From Lachnospiraceae bacterium (GTDB lineage Bacteria; Bacillota; Clostridia; Lachnospirales; Lachnospiraceae), in contig VSNM01000038.1 of NCBI GenBank assembly GCA_009774245.1, forward strand, positions 1-53,588: a stretch of DNA of 53,588 nt, written 5' to 3'. Position 1 is the first letter of the stretch; every line of letters starts with the position of its first letter. The notes beneath the pieces were generated by a model that ran no database searches, was not told the DNA's origin, and worked only from the letters and a program-made list of their open reading frames with translations. Both the position numbers and the translations under genes were made by a program. Below, piece after piece: positions 40,601 through 47,653 of this stretch.

Positions 40601-43201
40601 CGGGAATATGACGGTTCGCACCTGACATTCCCCGGCATGAACCCGGAGATTAAGCTGCGTGACCACCAGAAAAATGCAATCGCAAGAGTCCTTCTCGGCG
40701 GGAACACCCTGTTAGCGCACTGTGTAGGGGCTGGAAAGACTTTTACGATGATGGCAGCGTGCATGGAACAGCGGCGGCTCGGTCTTGCCAACAAGAACGT
40801 CATTGTGGTGCCGAAGTCCATTGTAGGGCAGACAGCAGGGGAGTTCATGCGGCTTTACCCGTCCGCAAATATCCTTGTGGCAACGGAGCGTGACTTTGAG
40901 AAAAGCCGGAGGAAACAGTTCGTGTCCCGCATTGCAACAGGGGATTATGACTGTGTTATCATGTCCCACTCGCAGTTTGAGAAGATACCGATCTCAAAGG
41001 AGCGGAAAGAGCGTATGCTGCAGGCGCAGATACAGGAAATCTCCTATGCGATTGATGAAATCAAGTCGGAAAACGGGGAACAGTGGACCATCAAGCAGAT
41101 GGAGGCACAGAAGAAAAAACTGGATGAACAGCTAAAGGCGCTTACGGATGAAAGCAGCAAGGATGACCTGATTACCTTTGAGGAACTGGGCATAGATTCC
41201 GTCATGGTGGACGAAGCGCACCACTTTAAAAATTTGTCGATTTTCTCCAAAATCAACAATGTTTCGGGCATATCCAGTACAGGCTCAAAAAAGGCAATGG
41301 ATATGTACCTGAAATGCCAGTACCTCGATGAGATTAATGACGGAAGGGGCATTGTGTTCGCAACCGGAACGCCTGTGAGCAATACCATGTGTGAGCTGTA
41401 TGTGATGCAGCTTTATTTACAGAAAAGGACACTGGAACGGATGGGGATTTACCATTTTGATTCATGGGCGTCGAACTTCGGGGAAGTGACAACCGCACTG
41501 GAACTGACCGTTGAGGGCAGCGGTTTCCGCTTCAAGAGCCGTTTCAACAAGTTCACAAACGTGCCGGAGCTTATGACCTCATTCCGTGAGGTGGCAGACG
41601 TGCAGACTCCCGATATGTTAAACCTCCCAGTACCCGCATTAAGGAGCGGAAAGCCGATCATCGTGGAGAGCGAGCCGGACTGGTATGTGAAACAGGTCAT
41701 GGAGGAATTTGCGAAACGTGCGGAGGCAATTCATGGGGGCGGCGTTGATCCGAAAGAGGACAATTTCCTCAAAATAACGGGAGAAGCAAGGCTTTTAGGG
41801 ACGGACGCAAGACTTCTGGAACTTCATGCGCCGGACAACCCGGACGGGAAACTGAATAAGGTAGCAGCAAACGTGGCAGCCGAATATTTTGCCGGAAACA
41901 AGGACGGTAAGATCGGCTGCCAGCTTATTTTCTCGGACATCGGCACACCAAAAACGGCATGGACGCCTGACTGGGCGGAGCGCATCAAAAACGGCGGTCA
42001 GTTTGATATTTACAATTACCTGAAAACCGAACTGGTAAAACAGGGAATCCCGGCAGAGGAAATCGCTTTTATACACGACGCAAAGACCGATGCACAGCGG
42101 GAGGCGCTTTTCAGGGATATGCGGAGCGGCAAAAAGAAGATACTGATCGGCTCAACGGACCAGTGCGGAACGGGTGTAAACGTGCAGGCGCACATTACGG
42201 CGATGCACCATGTAGACTGCCCGTGGAAGCCCTCCTGCATAGAGCAGCGGGAAGGGCGTGGTGTAAGGCAGGGCAACGAGAATGACGAGGTGGCAATCTA
42301 CCGCTATGTTACAAAAGGAACCTTTGACGCTTATTCCTGGTCGCTGGTGGAAAACAAGCAGCGTTTCATTTCGCAGGTCATGACAAGCAAGGCAGTATCA
42401 AGAACCTGTGAGGATATAGACGAGGCAACCCTTTCTTATGCGGAAATAAAAGCAGTAGCGACAGGCAACCCGCTGATTAAGGAAAAAATGCAGCTTGAAA
42501 ATGACGTACAGCGGCTGAAAATGTTGAAAAGCAGTTATGACAGCCAGAGGTATTCCCTACAGGACAATTTCATGATCCGTTACCCGAAACTCATCAAGGC
42601 GTCTGAGACAAAACTAGCCTGTGTGCGTGAGGACGCAAAAACCGCAGAGGCAGCGCTCATTGCAGAGCCGGATTTTGCGGTTACCGTGGATGCTGCCGGA
42701 AAAGGCGTAAAATTCACGGAGCGCACGGAGGGCGGTACGTTCATGCTGCAGATGGTCAGCCAGTGCAAGAACGGGGAAACTACCCACATCGGCAATTTTA
42801 AGGGGTTTGAGCTTCTGGTGGAAAAGAATTTTATCGGAGTAAATTATATGGTGCTGCGTGGAAAGACCGACTACAAGGCGGAACTATCCACAAGCCCTGT
42901 GGGGAACATGATAAAACTGGAAAACTTATGTCAGGGCATACCTGTCGGCATACCAGAGCTGGAAAAGCGCATCGAGCAGTACCAGCGTGACATGGAACAG
43001 TCAAGGCAGGAATATGACAAGCCATTCACGCAGGAAGGGGAGCTGAATGAGAAAGTGGCACGTTTAAATGAGCTGAATGTACAGTTGGATCTTGAGAACG
43101 GAAAGACAGAGGATATAGACCTGTGCGAAGAACAGGACAATGCAAGGGTGGCAGAGCCGGACAGTTATCATAGCTTTCCGCCCGGAAAAGAGGGAAGATG
43201 A
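34625..43201 (+). CDS. Giant polyvalent protein: ArdC-like N-domain, N6-methylase, SNF2-type helicase
   Basis: The 2858-residue protein has these parts in order. An ArdC/LtrC-like N-domain spans 1-100 (LYRYEFDNILMVYMQRPGAK, WKKVGRYVRRGSKGIAIFP). A G/D/E/R-rich linker lies at about 253-400. Two related alpha/beta modules follow (IYEVFTKELPM... near 580 and IYDIFTTNMNM... near 838), then an acidic linker (965-1030). An N6-adenine methylase-like domain carries YVGWGGIPQAF, motif I LEPALGVGHFFG (about 1323) and motif IV VGNVPFGDY (about 1386). The helicase has Walker A AHCVGAGKTFTM (about 2030), DEAH-box VMVDEAHHFKN (about 2195) and QREGRGVRQGN near 2545. Such proteins are standard in Tn1549-like elements and are thought to aid establishment of transferred DNA. 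The stop overlaps the sortase start (ATGA). Confidence 0.92.
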   Translation: MSADTKTSKLYDAAIDEVTGNGRAWKSVCRLTGQLYRYEFDNILMVYMQRPGAKLIADFDTWKKVGRYVRRGSKGIAIFPSRALKPDMRYVFDISDTGGRESRLTWELDKNTMKAYSAWIREKEGTVLTEGKESDKSFLKDFTESRIGVIMDSEFSERITEFTNLAGNKQITENGRVQEITAVEALKRSVMYAVFTRCGFDLPTEKQDFSFITAFTKEEEVYRLGSLLSDISCEVLRGIANDLKQMEERSIANGRDNNDVSRGSGRDAVPVAYGTGGNGEHDKLGEIRSEGDGVPEREPQRQIPDVKEVRETGGEDAGSGERGEPDDGRTGEQLPEKQPAGGQKLDNGDVAATPAGEDAGRRNRDEGSSDEVPLGDSEQQDIRKAELDREIERELSEINSLGSSDTQKGSYEQASFLIAQNGDMALPSEYSYQKPEQVLTVPHEYVKEALMHGSGFEHGKRRIYAMFQDISDPGERVKAIRKEYGQGGAGWPLEGDGLHGYDSFHAKGFRFEWREGGIEKESYMNWKAIERELGALIMTGEYYTPPKAFDPEKVSAAVWQEAMDEFFQKSFWSPVPNMLIYEVFTKELPMSDKVQFIERMLGKNIYAAGIDNHFENRYGRCDIEQTKEGISIEYYDGEGTKWKTELDWWDCAAYVESMIADGVYQTYAPYSEIDRVMEERPNVSWIKTYKEEADKFLSEDAGQHQQNRINTLQMVFAQTGIQEQMEVSWDDAYDEVIASNGENVWHGRQFYDYLFDEVLVFDRPHRDNRIPYDVMGQLEHDRYSSHNPDKDKFIHRKTFDTVELTAEESEKQEENLWLEPLKAYFNEEIQYISVKTLIYDIFTTNMNMESKAGFLANVYGEQREGFFMSEYTDNSYGKCKISRDNGGIEISYPRADGTKGEKRVDYRYCADLILHMIEENDYLTEGIFERFKEAPKAFAAMPWFMEIYHEYKERMRQEPDFEAVSIDGQAEEIQEGQEPEQQEVTEEIPETQQTAENVQEETPVIQQENGQADTPKMPETAERVEGDIINSDGSVAKPAAGSLFPEALRQVEAMDEDLRDALEIYLTKCSAVTPYQPFLQMVSESSLTKEDKLYFLNRTINHMEDKEQTKAYHNNAYGLVEYVQSRDSFVADLKTQDGERKKLSATYEQLYSIMEYLIRAKSFVIQRRINEYAAEYARTPYEKKSDLEKQFEDKVKALTSRQRKGNFHFEDEELPKGGQKTRYQWNVEAIRLLKQIEHEGRNATPEEQKTLARYVGWGGIPQAFDERNEGWQKEYAELKELLSTPEYEDARETVNTAFYTSPVITQAVYDALEKFGFQKGSILEPALGVGHFFGTLPESMQESRLYGVEKDDISGRIAKLLYPKAQIKVKGFEETQYPDNFFDVAVGNVPFGDYKLYDAKYAKHNFRIHDYFFAKTLDKVRPGGIVAFITSKGTLDKANPSVRKYIAERAELLGAIRLPSSAFKDSAGTDVTSDIIFLQKRERKIVSEPDWVHLGRTENGIAVNSYFAEHPEMMLGTMEYDTRMFGNGSKYTSCVNHDENFDLKDALKTAVGQISGRITDVAELAGEEEKTEDIIEADPDVKNYTYTFVDGKLYYRENSVMYRKEVSATAEERIRNMDEIRTITRQLIFIQTEGCSSEELASQQKLLNDKYDSYVKKYGPLTGRGNQQAFRDDADYPLLCSLEVVDEDGRVEKADMFYKQTIRAKIQVERVETAVEALNVSVNEFGTVNIPFMLSIYEPDISNEMESLPEGSILSPDAEAEIKRSVLLKDLEGLVYLEPTEYNPDNLNMGWKTADEYLSGNVRDKLRIAEAYQKENPELFGANVEALKSVQPERLDASEIDVRIGTTWIEPQDYEQFIYELLKTPPRARAVRTQYTNSGIQLKLNTYNMNWFIERKSMDNGSIAATETYGTKRIDAYSIFEETLNLRTVTVRDRIDDGEGKYHYEVNKKETMLAREKQNQMKEAFKSWIFKDPERRQKYVDYYNETFNNIRLREYDGSHLTFPGMNPEIKLRDHQKNAIARVLLGGNTLLAHCVGAGKTFTMMAACMEQRRLGLANKNVIVVPKSIVGQTAGEFMRLYPSANILVATERDFEKSRRKQFVSRIATGDYDCVIMSHSQFEKIPISKERKERMLQAQIQEISYAIDEIKSENGEQWTIKQMEAQKKKLDEQLKALTDESSKDDLITFEELGIDSVMVDEAHHFKNLSIFSKINNVSGISSTGSKKAMDMYLKCQYLDEINDGRGIVFATGTPVSNTMCELYVMQLYLQKRTLERMGIYHFDSWASNFGEVTTALELTVEGSGFRFKSRFNKFTNVPELMTSFREVADVQTPDMLNLPVPALRSGKPIIVESEPDWYVKQVMEEFAKRAEAIHGGGVDPKEDNFLKITGEARLLGTDARLLELHAPDNPDGKLNKVAANVAAEYFAGNKDGKIGCQLIFSDIGTPKTAWTPDWAERIKNGGQFDIYNYLKTELVKQGIPAEEIAFIHDAKTDAQREALFRDMRSGKKKILIGSTDQCGTGVNVQAHITAMHHVDCPWKPSCIEQREGRGVRQGNENDEVAIYRYVTKGTFDAYSWSLVENKQRFISQVMTSKAVSRTCEDIDEATLSYAEIKAVATGNPLIKEKMQLENDVQRLKMLKSSYDSQRYSLQDNFMIRYPKLIKASETKLACVREDAKTAEAALIAEPDFAVTVDAAGKGVKFTERTEGGTFMLQMVSQCKNGETTHIGNFKGFELLVEKNFIGVNYMVLRGKTDYKAELSTSPVGNMIKLENLCQGIPVGIPELEKRIEQYQRDMEQSRQEYDKPFTQEGELNEKVARLNELNVQLDLENGKTEDIDLCEEQDNARVAEPDSYHSFPPGKEGR
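35382..35747 (+). CDS. TnpV-like protein overprinted inside the giant gene (+1 frame)
   Basis: Within the linker of the giant gene (its residues about 253-374), the +1 frame is open for 122 codons from ATG 35382, which is preceded by GAAAGGAG at 9 bases. The product reads as a folded protein and not as a chance frame. YHEGADGMLYPLLTAPE, NLGKFAVRAMEYLKENHNDRY, GKLAEKMQEVENEANRMMDEL and the C-terminal AEEIVMKEVVMKFH follow the pattern I know from TnpV proteins of mobile elements. The overlapped frame of the giant protein is low-complexity, as expected when one frame is constrained by another. The TnpV name is recalled, and expression is inferred from the ribosome site. Confidence 0.65.
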   Translation: MAEITMTYHEGADGMLYPLLTAPEETVSMTNLGKFAVRAMEYLKENHNDRYRTLKRFGKLAEKMQEVENEANRMMDELENSYLKNNPPGDRNSTMEMWQLRQQARMQAEEIVMKEVVMKFH

Positions 43202-43833
43202 TACGGAAAATCTTGGCAGCGGTATTTATTACGGCGGGACTGGCGGCTATGTCAGTCCCCCTTTTCTATCATTTCTACGGGAACCAAAAGACAAATGAAC
43301 TGATAGAACAGTTTGAGCAGAGTGTGGAACAGGAGCATATGGAGGATGATGAAAAAGAGGAAGAAAGAGAAAATGAAACGGAGGCGGCGGATACCAAAGC
43401 CCCCATTAGTGAAGAGGATGCAGCCATGCTATCGTCCGGGGACGTGATCGGACTGATTGAGATAGAAGCCTTAGAGCTGAAATATCCCGTCGTGGAAGGT
43501 GCGGACAGCAAACAGCTTGCCTATGGGATCGGGCATATATCCGATACTGCGGCAATCGGCAGCAAGGGGAACTGTGTGCTTGCCGGACACAGGGGGAGTC
43601 GATACGGCACTTATTTCAAGTACCTTAACAGGCTTGCAGAGGGTGATGTGGTAAAGATTACGGATAAAGAGGGAAATGTGCATCAGTATGAGGTCGTTTC
43701 ATGGGAAGTCGTGGGACCGTATGACAATTCCGTGAAAGCACAGGGAGAAAAAACAGAGCTTACCCTGCTGACCTGTGAGAACAGCGGAACCATGCGCCTG
43801 ATCTACCATTGTATCTATAAGGAGGCGGACTGA
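43198..43833 (+). CDS. Class D-like sortase
   Basis: ATG 43198 overlaps the previous stop (ATGA). The 211-residue transpeptidase has an N-terminal membrane helix (IRKILAAVFITAGLAAMSVPLF), an acidic spacer (38-70), then a sortase fold with the catalytic triad His131 (VLAGHRGSRYGTYF), Cys193 (LTLLTCENSG) and Arg200 (TMRLIYHC). The GHRGS and TLLTC text fits the class C/D group, and the short length and absence of a C-terminal helix favour class D. Its likely substrate in this window is the LPQTG protein at 4707, since no other LPxTG end is present. It would attach that protein to peptidoglycan. Confidence 0.9.
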   Translation: MIRKILAAVFITAGLAAMSVPLFYHFYGNQKTNELIEQFEQSVEQEHMEDDEKEEERENETEAADTKAPISEEDAAMLSSGDVIGLIEIEALELKYPVVEGADSKQLAYGIGHISDTAAIGSKGNCVLAGHRGSRYGTYFKYLNRLAEGDVVKITDKEGNVHQYEVVSWEVVGPYDNSVKAQGEKTELTLLTCENSGTMRLIYHCIYKEAD

Positions 43834-43834
43834 T

Positions 43835-44215
43835 ATGGAAAAGGCATACAGACTGGGAGAAGTGGAAGAGATCATTGCAGGGATGGAGCTTATGGAAGTC
43901 CCTGACGACATCATGGAAAGCGATGTTGATTACCAGATCGTCATCAGCGGATGGTGGGTGCATATCCCGGAACTGGGGCTGAACCTGCATGAAGGGGTAT
44001 TCTGCAATTATGACGGGGAAGAAGGCGGTTATCTGCCTGATTTTGCGATTACCGTCGTGAAAGAGGAAGGACAGGAGGAATGGATTTACTATGAGCAGGA
44101 TGGCTTTCTGATAACCCTTGCGAATTACCTGCATGGGAAAACGGATTTAGAGCAGTTGGGACAATTATTCTGCTTTATCTGTTTGCCGGATGGAAACCTG
44201 ACAGCGGAAGAATGA
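43835..44215 (+). CDS. Hypothetical 126-residue acidic protein
   Basis: ATG 43835 starts 1 base after the sortase stop, with GGAGG inside that gene. The protein is strongly acidic, beginning MEKAYRLGEVEEIIAGMELM, with a beta-rich middle (YQIVISGWWVHIPELGLNLHE) and no signal or membrane segment. Family unknown. Translational coupling to the sortase gene is likely, but a cytoplasmic acidic protein is not an obvious sortase partner. Confidence 0.68.
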   Translation: MEKAYRLGEVEEIIAGMELMEVPDDIMESDVDYQIVISGWWVHIPELGLNLHEGVFCNYDGEEGGYLPDFAITVVKEEGQEEWIYYEQDGFLITLANYLHGKTDLEQLGQLFCFICLPDGNLTAEE

Positions 44216-44300
44216 ACCTGCCTGATACTTTTAAAGTGAAGGGCAGTTCAGATAAGAAAAAAATATTTTATCGTCCAGAAGGACAGAAAAGGAGGAACTT

Positions 44301-44972
44301 ATGGAGTATTCAATCCAGTTAAACGCAGTAAACAAACCGGAAAAAAGCGTGAGGGCATTTGCAACTGTCGTGTTCGGGGACAGCTTCAAGGTCACGAATG
44401 TAGCAGTGCTTGAGGGCAGCAAGGGTAATTTTGTATCCATGCCCAGTTTCCGTACAAAGGAGAGGGACGAGTACAACAACCCGGTCTACAAAGATGTGTG
44501 CAATCCGATTACAAAGGAGTTCCGTGAGGAACTGTACGGGGACATTTTGAGGCTCTATGACGAAATGGAGCAGACCGGAAAAGCAGAGGTCAAGATGGAT
44601 GCAGACGAACCGGACGAGCCGGATTTCACGGTAAGAGTAACGCCTTTTGAGCGTGAGGGCAGCAACATGGTCGGTCTTGCCAACATTGTGTTGAATGACA
44701 GCTTTGCGGTGGGTAATGTGAGCGTGGTGCAGGGCAAGAACGGAATGTTTGTGGCAATGCCGTCCTATAAGGCAGGCAACAAGTACAAGGACGTTTGTTT
44801 CCCAATCACAAAGGAGTTCCGTGAGAAGGTCAACAATGCGGTACTGGAAACGTACCATCAGGCAAAGGAGCAGGCGGTGCAGGAGGGACAGGAACGAGCT
44901 TCACAGCAGATGCAGACCACCGATGACAGGGGCTTTATGAAGGTCAGTGGTGAGCCGCTGCCATTCCGTTAA
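44301..44972 (+). CDS. Tandem double-SpoVG-domain protein
   Basis: ATG 44301 follows AAAGGAGG. The 223-residue product contains two SpoVG-like domains. The first, about 15-90, has VRAFATVVFGDSFKVTNVAV, FVSMPSFRTKE and VCNPITKEFREEL. The second, about 120-200, has LANIVLNDSFAVGNVSVV, FVAMPSYKAGN and VCFPITKEFREKV. Single-domain SpoVG (about 95 residues) is a small regulator that binds DNA or RNA and normally dimerises. A tandem fusion could mimic a dimer in one chain. The linker is acidic (DADEPDEPD). Element-encoded SpoVG copies are common in gut Firmicutes elements, and here it may regulate transfer or host genes. Confidence 0.88.
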   Translation: MEYSIQLNAVNKPEKSVRAFATVVFGDSFKVTNVAVLEGSKGNFVSMPSFRTKERDEYNNPVYKDVCNPITKEFREELYGDILRLYDEMEQTGKAEVKMDADEPDEPDFTVRVTPFEREGSNMVGLANIVLNDSFAVGNVSVVQGKNGMFVAMPSYKAGNKYKDVCFPITKEFREKVNNAVLETYHQAKEQAVQEGQERASQQMQTTDDRGFMKVSGEPLPFR

Positions 44973-44994
44973 GCAATAACAAAAATCAGAAAGG

Positions 44995-45016
44995 ACAGGG
45001 CGGGAAACCGCCCTGT
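44995..45016 (+). promoter_or_regulatory. 9-bp GAAA-tetraloop hairpin before the coiled-coil gene
   Basis: ACAGGGCGG-GAAA-CCGCCCTGT is a perfect stem with a stable GNRA loop, ending 16 bases before ATG 45033. There is no T-tract. An upstream GTG at 45015 lies inside the stem, which argues against it as the start. Confidence 0.6.
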
Positions 45017-45032
45017 GGAAAGGGAAAAGAAA

Positions 45033-45926
45033 ATGGAAATGACAGAAAATATGCAGCTTACAGAGGAACAGAATATTATGAAACTGGTTGAGCTGCTCCG
45101 CAAGAACAATATGAAAGAGGCTGCGAACAGTATCTTTGAAATGGCAGCGTATGTTGATGTAATGGAGAAAAAGATGGATTCCGTTTTACAGGAACTTGTG
45201 ACAGTAAAAGACCAGCTTCATAAAATGGAAGAACGTGAGGCGGAGAAAGGGCTGAAACAGTCACTTAAAAGGGCAGTAAACAAGCTGGAACAGGACTGCA
45301 AAGCTATGAAAGAAAAACTGTTTGAGGTCAAGACAGAGATCAAGGCAAAGGCGGGGGAGATTGTAACAGCGGTAAAGCAGAAAGGGAAAGCTGCCTTAAA
45401 CAAAGTGTCGGAGTTTCTTGGGATTAAAAAGAAACTGGAAAATATCCGCCAGAACGTGCAGGAGTCCATAGCAGATGTGGATAAGAGCATTGGAAAGATA
45501 GATGCTTTCGGTAAGGGCATGAGAGAAGCCGGACAGAAGATTGCCAACACGTTCCGTACTTTTGCAGATAAGCCGGAAAAAGAATATGGGGAGAAGAAGT
45601 TCTCAAAGACAGAACTGATCAAGAAGCCGTTTCAGGCAAAGAGAAAGCTGCTGTCCGGGATATTGAATTGTGCGGATGCCGCTATCGAAAAGACAGAACG
45701 GCTCGCCGCCAATGTGAAACAGTATCAGACGGATAAGGCAGGGCAGGAGCGTGGGAATATTAGCAATGTGGAGGCTGTAAACCCAGTGGAGCTTGCAAGT
45801 GTGGCAGAGCCGGAGTTCCAGTATGGGGCAGAGGCTTTTGAAGCCCACCAACAAGAAGCAGTAAAAGAAGTGACAAAGGATAAAGCAACAAAGAATGTGC
45901 CTGTAAAGAGCGGAAAGAGCCGATAG
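45033..45926 (+). CDS. DUF6674-like coiled-coil protein
   Basis: ATG 45033 follows GGAAAGGG, and ATG 45039 is also possible. The 297-residue protein is mostly helical. Its features are KLVELLRKNNMKEAANSIFEM near the N-terminus, a coiled coil over about 45-170, and the conserved stretch GKAALNKVSEFLGIKKKLENI, which with FGKGMREAGQKIANTFRTFA and KTELIKKPFQAKRKLLSGI fits my memory of DUF6674 proteins from Lachnospiraceae elements. Tail KSGKSR. No activity is known. It ends the backbone operon, 5 bases before a strong terminator. Confidence 0.78.
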   Translation: MEMTENMQLTEEQNIMKLVELLRKNNMKEAANSIFEMAAYVDVMEKKMDSVLQELVTVKDQLHKMEEREAEKGLKQSLKRAVNKLEQDCKAMKEKLFEVKTEIKAKAGEIVTAVKQKGKAALNKVSEFLGIKKKLENIRQNVQESIADVDKSIGKIDAFGKGMREAGQKIANTFRTFADKPEKEYGEKKFSKTELIKKPFQAKRKLLSGILNCADAAIEKTERLAANVKQYQTDKAGQERGNISNVEAVNPVELASVAEPEFQYGAEAFEAHQQEAVKEVTKDKATKNVPVKSGKSR

Positions 45927-45930
45927 AGAA

Positions 45931-45980
45931 AAAATCCTCTTGAATTGAACTAAGGTTCGATTCAAGGGGATTTTTTGTTT
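45931..45980 (+). terminator. Strong rho-independent terminator ending the element backbone operon
   Basis: AAAATCCTCTTGAATTGAAC (45931-45950) pairs with GTTCGATTCAAGGGGATTTT around a TAAG loop, with only G-U irregularities, followed by TTTGTTTT. It closes the long operon. GC content falls clearly after it. Confidence 0.92.
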
Positions 45981-46029
45981 TAATCCCTTAGGGTAAAATT
46001 CCCATAGCTTTGTTGCGAGGAGTTCCATT

Positions 46030-46063
46030 GGTCGTTTTCTGCATAAATGAGACACTTTCTGCA
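46030..46063 (+). repeat. Paired TTTTCTGCA repeat, copy 1
   Basis: GGTC followed by TTTTCTGCA (46035-46043) and CTTTCTGCA (46055-46063), exactly 20 bases apart. It lies about 90 bases upstream of the first secreted-protein gene. The same arrangement recurs at 49690 and 49827. Two helical turns between half-sites fits regulator binding. Inner repeats of an IS end are the alternative. Confidence 0.75.
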
Positions 46064-46153
46064 CGACATATTGTAAATACGATTTGAATTTGCTATTGTG
46101 AAATGGAAGTTTTAATTACTTTATCAATAATTTAGTGGAAAGGTGGAAACAAA

Positions 46154-47653
46154 ATGGTAAAAAGAAAACTTTTAGCTATGTTAATGGCAGTAGCAGTGCT
46201 TTTTACAGCAAGTATTGGTAGTAGTATGACTGTTCAAGCAACTGAAAATGATGCAAATGTAGAGGCTGTAACTACATTTGAAAATTTTGAACAGGAAGAA
46301 ATCGAAATACCGACGGTTGAAGTGCCAGAAATTACTTATAATGCTGAAGGAAATGAAAAATGTGAACAAACATTTTTCTTAGAAGGGCTTCAGACATTGG
46401 ATATGAATGATGGGGAGGATAACACTGATCCGAACAATGCAGTAGAAATACTGAATGGTGAAAAGAAAACAAATTCGTTAGTAGCAGACGAGTTTCGTTG
46501 GTATCATTTTACCATAGAACAATTAAGCAAATTAACAATATATTTGGAGATGGATGATACAGTTGATGCTGATTTATATTTGCTTAGTTTGAATGCTGAT
46601 AGTGGGGAATTGTCGATCATAGGAAACAGTTTGAATGAAGGAGCTGGAGCTGATGAGGCAATCGCTGGAAAGATTGAAGCAGGGACTTATTTTATTGCGG
46701 TAAGTGGGTATGAAGGTAGTGGCAACTTTTCATTAGGTTTTTATACCAGTACTAGGGATGTGGACTATGAGTTTAATGATTCTCTTTCGACTGCGACAGA
46801 AGTCTCAGGCGTATTTGATTTAAATGGAACGTGTGGTGTTATTGATAGTCCATATGATATTGATTTTTATAAACTCACTCTAACAGAGGCGAGTGCTGTA
46901 AGGTTTGAATTAAAATATACTTCAGATAAGTATGCTGTCTATTATTATACTGGTGATGCAATGTATGCAATCAAGGATAATTTATACGCATTAAATGAAG
47001 GAACTCATTACTTTGTTGTTTTAAGCACTGATGGCAGTTATTCAGCAACAAGAGGATATACCTTATATATACATAATATTGCACCAATATCAACAGACGC
47101 AACGGCAAGGTTTTATGCCGTTTGTGATAGAGCAAATATAGTTTTCCAATTTAATGCTGCTAGAACAAACTTTTATGTAAATGGAAATGAGATAGATTTT
47201 TCATATTCCTATGAGAGAAGTTCAAGCTCGGTGAATTATGATATTTCTTTGAGGAGAACATCAAATTTTAATGTTTGCCTTTTACAAACAGAAGGAACAT
47301 CATTGCCATTGGAATATCAACAGACCATTCCTGATGTAGTACATGTTCTAAGCTCATCATTTTCTGGAATAAAGGACAAGTATGTTTTAACATTGTCCGT
47401 ATTTGATTGGAGTACGCCTTGTTATTGGATTCATGTTAGAGGGACAGGGAGTTCCAGTGACATGACGTTTTGGAAAGACCTGAATATGGCAAATTTATAT
47501 ATTGATCCAGATACAGGTAAAGTGATAGATATTGAATGGTATAATTATTTTTATGAGAACTTAAATTATAGACTTTCCTTTACCAGACCTTACACCATGA
47601 AATATTATTATCCTTATTGGAATGGAGAAGAACCAGACGGAGGAGATGATTGA
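46154..47653 (+). CDS. Exported PPC-like beta-sandwich protein (module 1, gene A)
   Basis: Signal peptide MVKRKLLAMLMAVAVLFTAS...VQAT (about 1-30), after GGAAAGGTGG. The mature protein has an acidic 70-residue segment and then two domains resembling bacterial pre-peptidase C-terminal (PPC) sandwiches. One is about 110-200 (WYHFTIEQLSKLTIYLEM, then GTYFIAVSGYEGSG). The second is about 203-315 (YEFNDSLSTATEV, DIDFYKLTLTEAS, GTHYFVVLS). The C-terminal 180 residues are aromatic and unrecognised, with YIDPDTGK, also found in the 50022 protein. No anchor or protease domain is present, so it is probably a secreted binding protein. The next gene overlaps its stop. Confidence 0.78.
   Translation: MVKRKLLAMLMAVAVLFTASIGSSMTVQATENDANVEAVTTFENFEQEEIEIPTVEVPEITYNAEGNEKCEQTFFLEGLQTLDMNDGEDNTDPNNAVEILNGEKKTNSLVADEFRWYHFTIEQLSKLTIYLEMDDTVDADLYLLSLNADSGELSIIGNSLNEGAGADEAIAGKIEAGTYFIAVSGYEGSGNFSLGFYTSTRDVDYEFNDSLSTATEVSGVFDLNGTCGVIDSPYDIDFYKLTLTEASAVRFELKYTSDKYAVYYYTGDAMYAIKDNLYALNEGTHYFVVLSTDGSYSATRGYTLYIHNIAPISTDATARFYAVCDRANIVFQFNAARTNFYVNGNEIDFSYSYERSSSSVNYDISLRRTSNFNVCLLQTEGTSLPLEYQQTIPDVVHVLSSSFSGIKDKYVLTLSVFDWSTPCYWIHVRGTGSSSDMTFWKDLNMANLYIDPDTGKVIDIEWYNYFYENLNYRLSFTRPYTMKYYYPYWNGEEPDGGDD

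Noticed and set aside
46066..46110. Sigma-A promoter for module 1 (TTGTAA-17-TATTGT)
   Set aside because: Both boxes match the consensus at only four of six positions in very AT-rich DNA, so chance is likely.
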